From contig CAUYUJ010018638.1 in the NCBI GenBank assembly GCA_963575745.1, forward strand, positions 415,001-479,000: a stretch of 64,000 bases of DNA. The letters are read 5' to 3'. Position numbers and translations under genes: made by a program. The DNA comes from Prorocentrum cordatum (lineage: Eukaryota > Sar > Dinophyceae > Prorocentrales > Prorocentraceae). Under the pieces are notes generated by a model. The model worked only from the letters and a program-made list of their open reading frames with translations. It was not told the DNA's origin and ran no database searches. The first letter of the stretch is position 1; each line of letters starts with the position of its first letter. Positions 63,826-64,000 of this stretch are shown one piece after another.

Positions 63826-64000
63826 GCCTCACGCGGCCAAGAGGGGGGTGTCCAAGAGGGGGGGGTGCAAATCATGACCGGCGGCATGTGCGCGGCCCAG
63901 CGGGGGGACCAGGAACGTAATGAAGTGAGAAGGGGCGCCATGAAATCTGGGGAGATATCATGGCCCACGCCATGAGATCCACCCCCCCCTAGTCATCACC
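63826..64000. mobile_element. Family H MITE, cut by the window end
   Basis: GCGGCCAAGAGGGGGGTGTCC, then CAAATCATGACCGGCGG, and CATGGCCCACGCCATGAG, about 90% like 56501-56697 by eye. The right terminus lies beyond the window. Confidence 0.7.

Noticed and set aside
1-64000. tRNA, rRNA, snRNA or spliced-leader genes
   Set aside because: No cloverleaf, conserved rRNA block or spliced-leader-like sequence was recognised by eye; a covariance-model scan would be decisive.

Overview
The window reads as nuclear DNA of a GC-rich, gene-poor, repeat-laden eukaryote. A dinoflagellate (a GC-rich Prorocentrum- or Symbiodinium-like alga) is the best guess, because the Copia and LINE relics and one candidate host exon pair resemble dinoflagellate families as I know them. 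That assignment is inference: I see no rRNA, spliced leader or other taxonomic marker. There are no bacterial operons, no convincing tRNA genes and no intact long gene. Most long open frames lie in GGA/TCC or CAT microsatellites, or on the strand opposite a transposon.

Layout. 0.9-4.4 kb (minus) holds a Helitron-like N-terminal protein with zinc-finger repeats and an unassigned C-terminal half, interrupted by an in-frame TGA. At 8.3-9.85 kb lies a 386-bp tandem array built of short CTTGGGGCC-type motifs that recur at 4.3-5.0, 42.3-42.9 and 54.2-54.8 kb. From 10 to 30 kb there is a mosaic of short non-autonomous elements and microsatellites, including a 1-kb CAT tract and a purine/pyrimidine mirror pair. 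Two minus-strand fragments at 24.45-25.74 kb may be exons of a real host gene. From 30.1 to 35.5 kb there is a full-length but decayed Ty1/copia element with LTRs and a polypurine tract. From about 35.75 to 40.4 kb a minus-strand LINE relic carries endonuclease-like and reverse transcriptase motifs. From 42 to 64 kb the pattern returns to small repeats, two large TCC tracts of about 1 kb each, and a 303-bp tandem array at 62.3-63.3 kb.

The most notable content is a dense set of short inverted-repeat (MITE or fold-back) families, many with target-site duplications readable by eye. Family A (TIR TTANGTCGGGC) and family B (TIR CTTNGTGGGCCC) have 8-bp duplications. Family C (TIR TCGGGYCGG, G-run ends), family D (fold-back around CGCGGATTTCTCGGATC) and family E (multi-hairpin) have 5-bp duplications. 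One family C copy sits inside a family E copy. No transposase for any of them is in the window, so they must depend on elements elsewhere. The coding relics are all on the minus strand and all disabled, so nothing here forms a working pathway.
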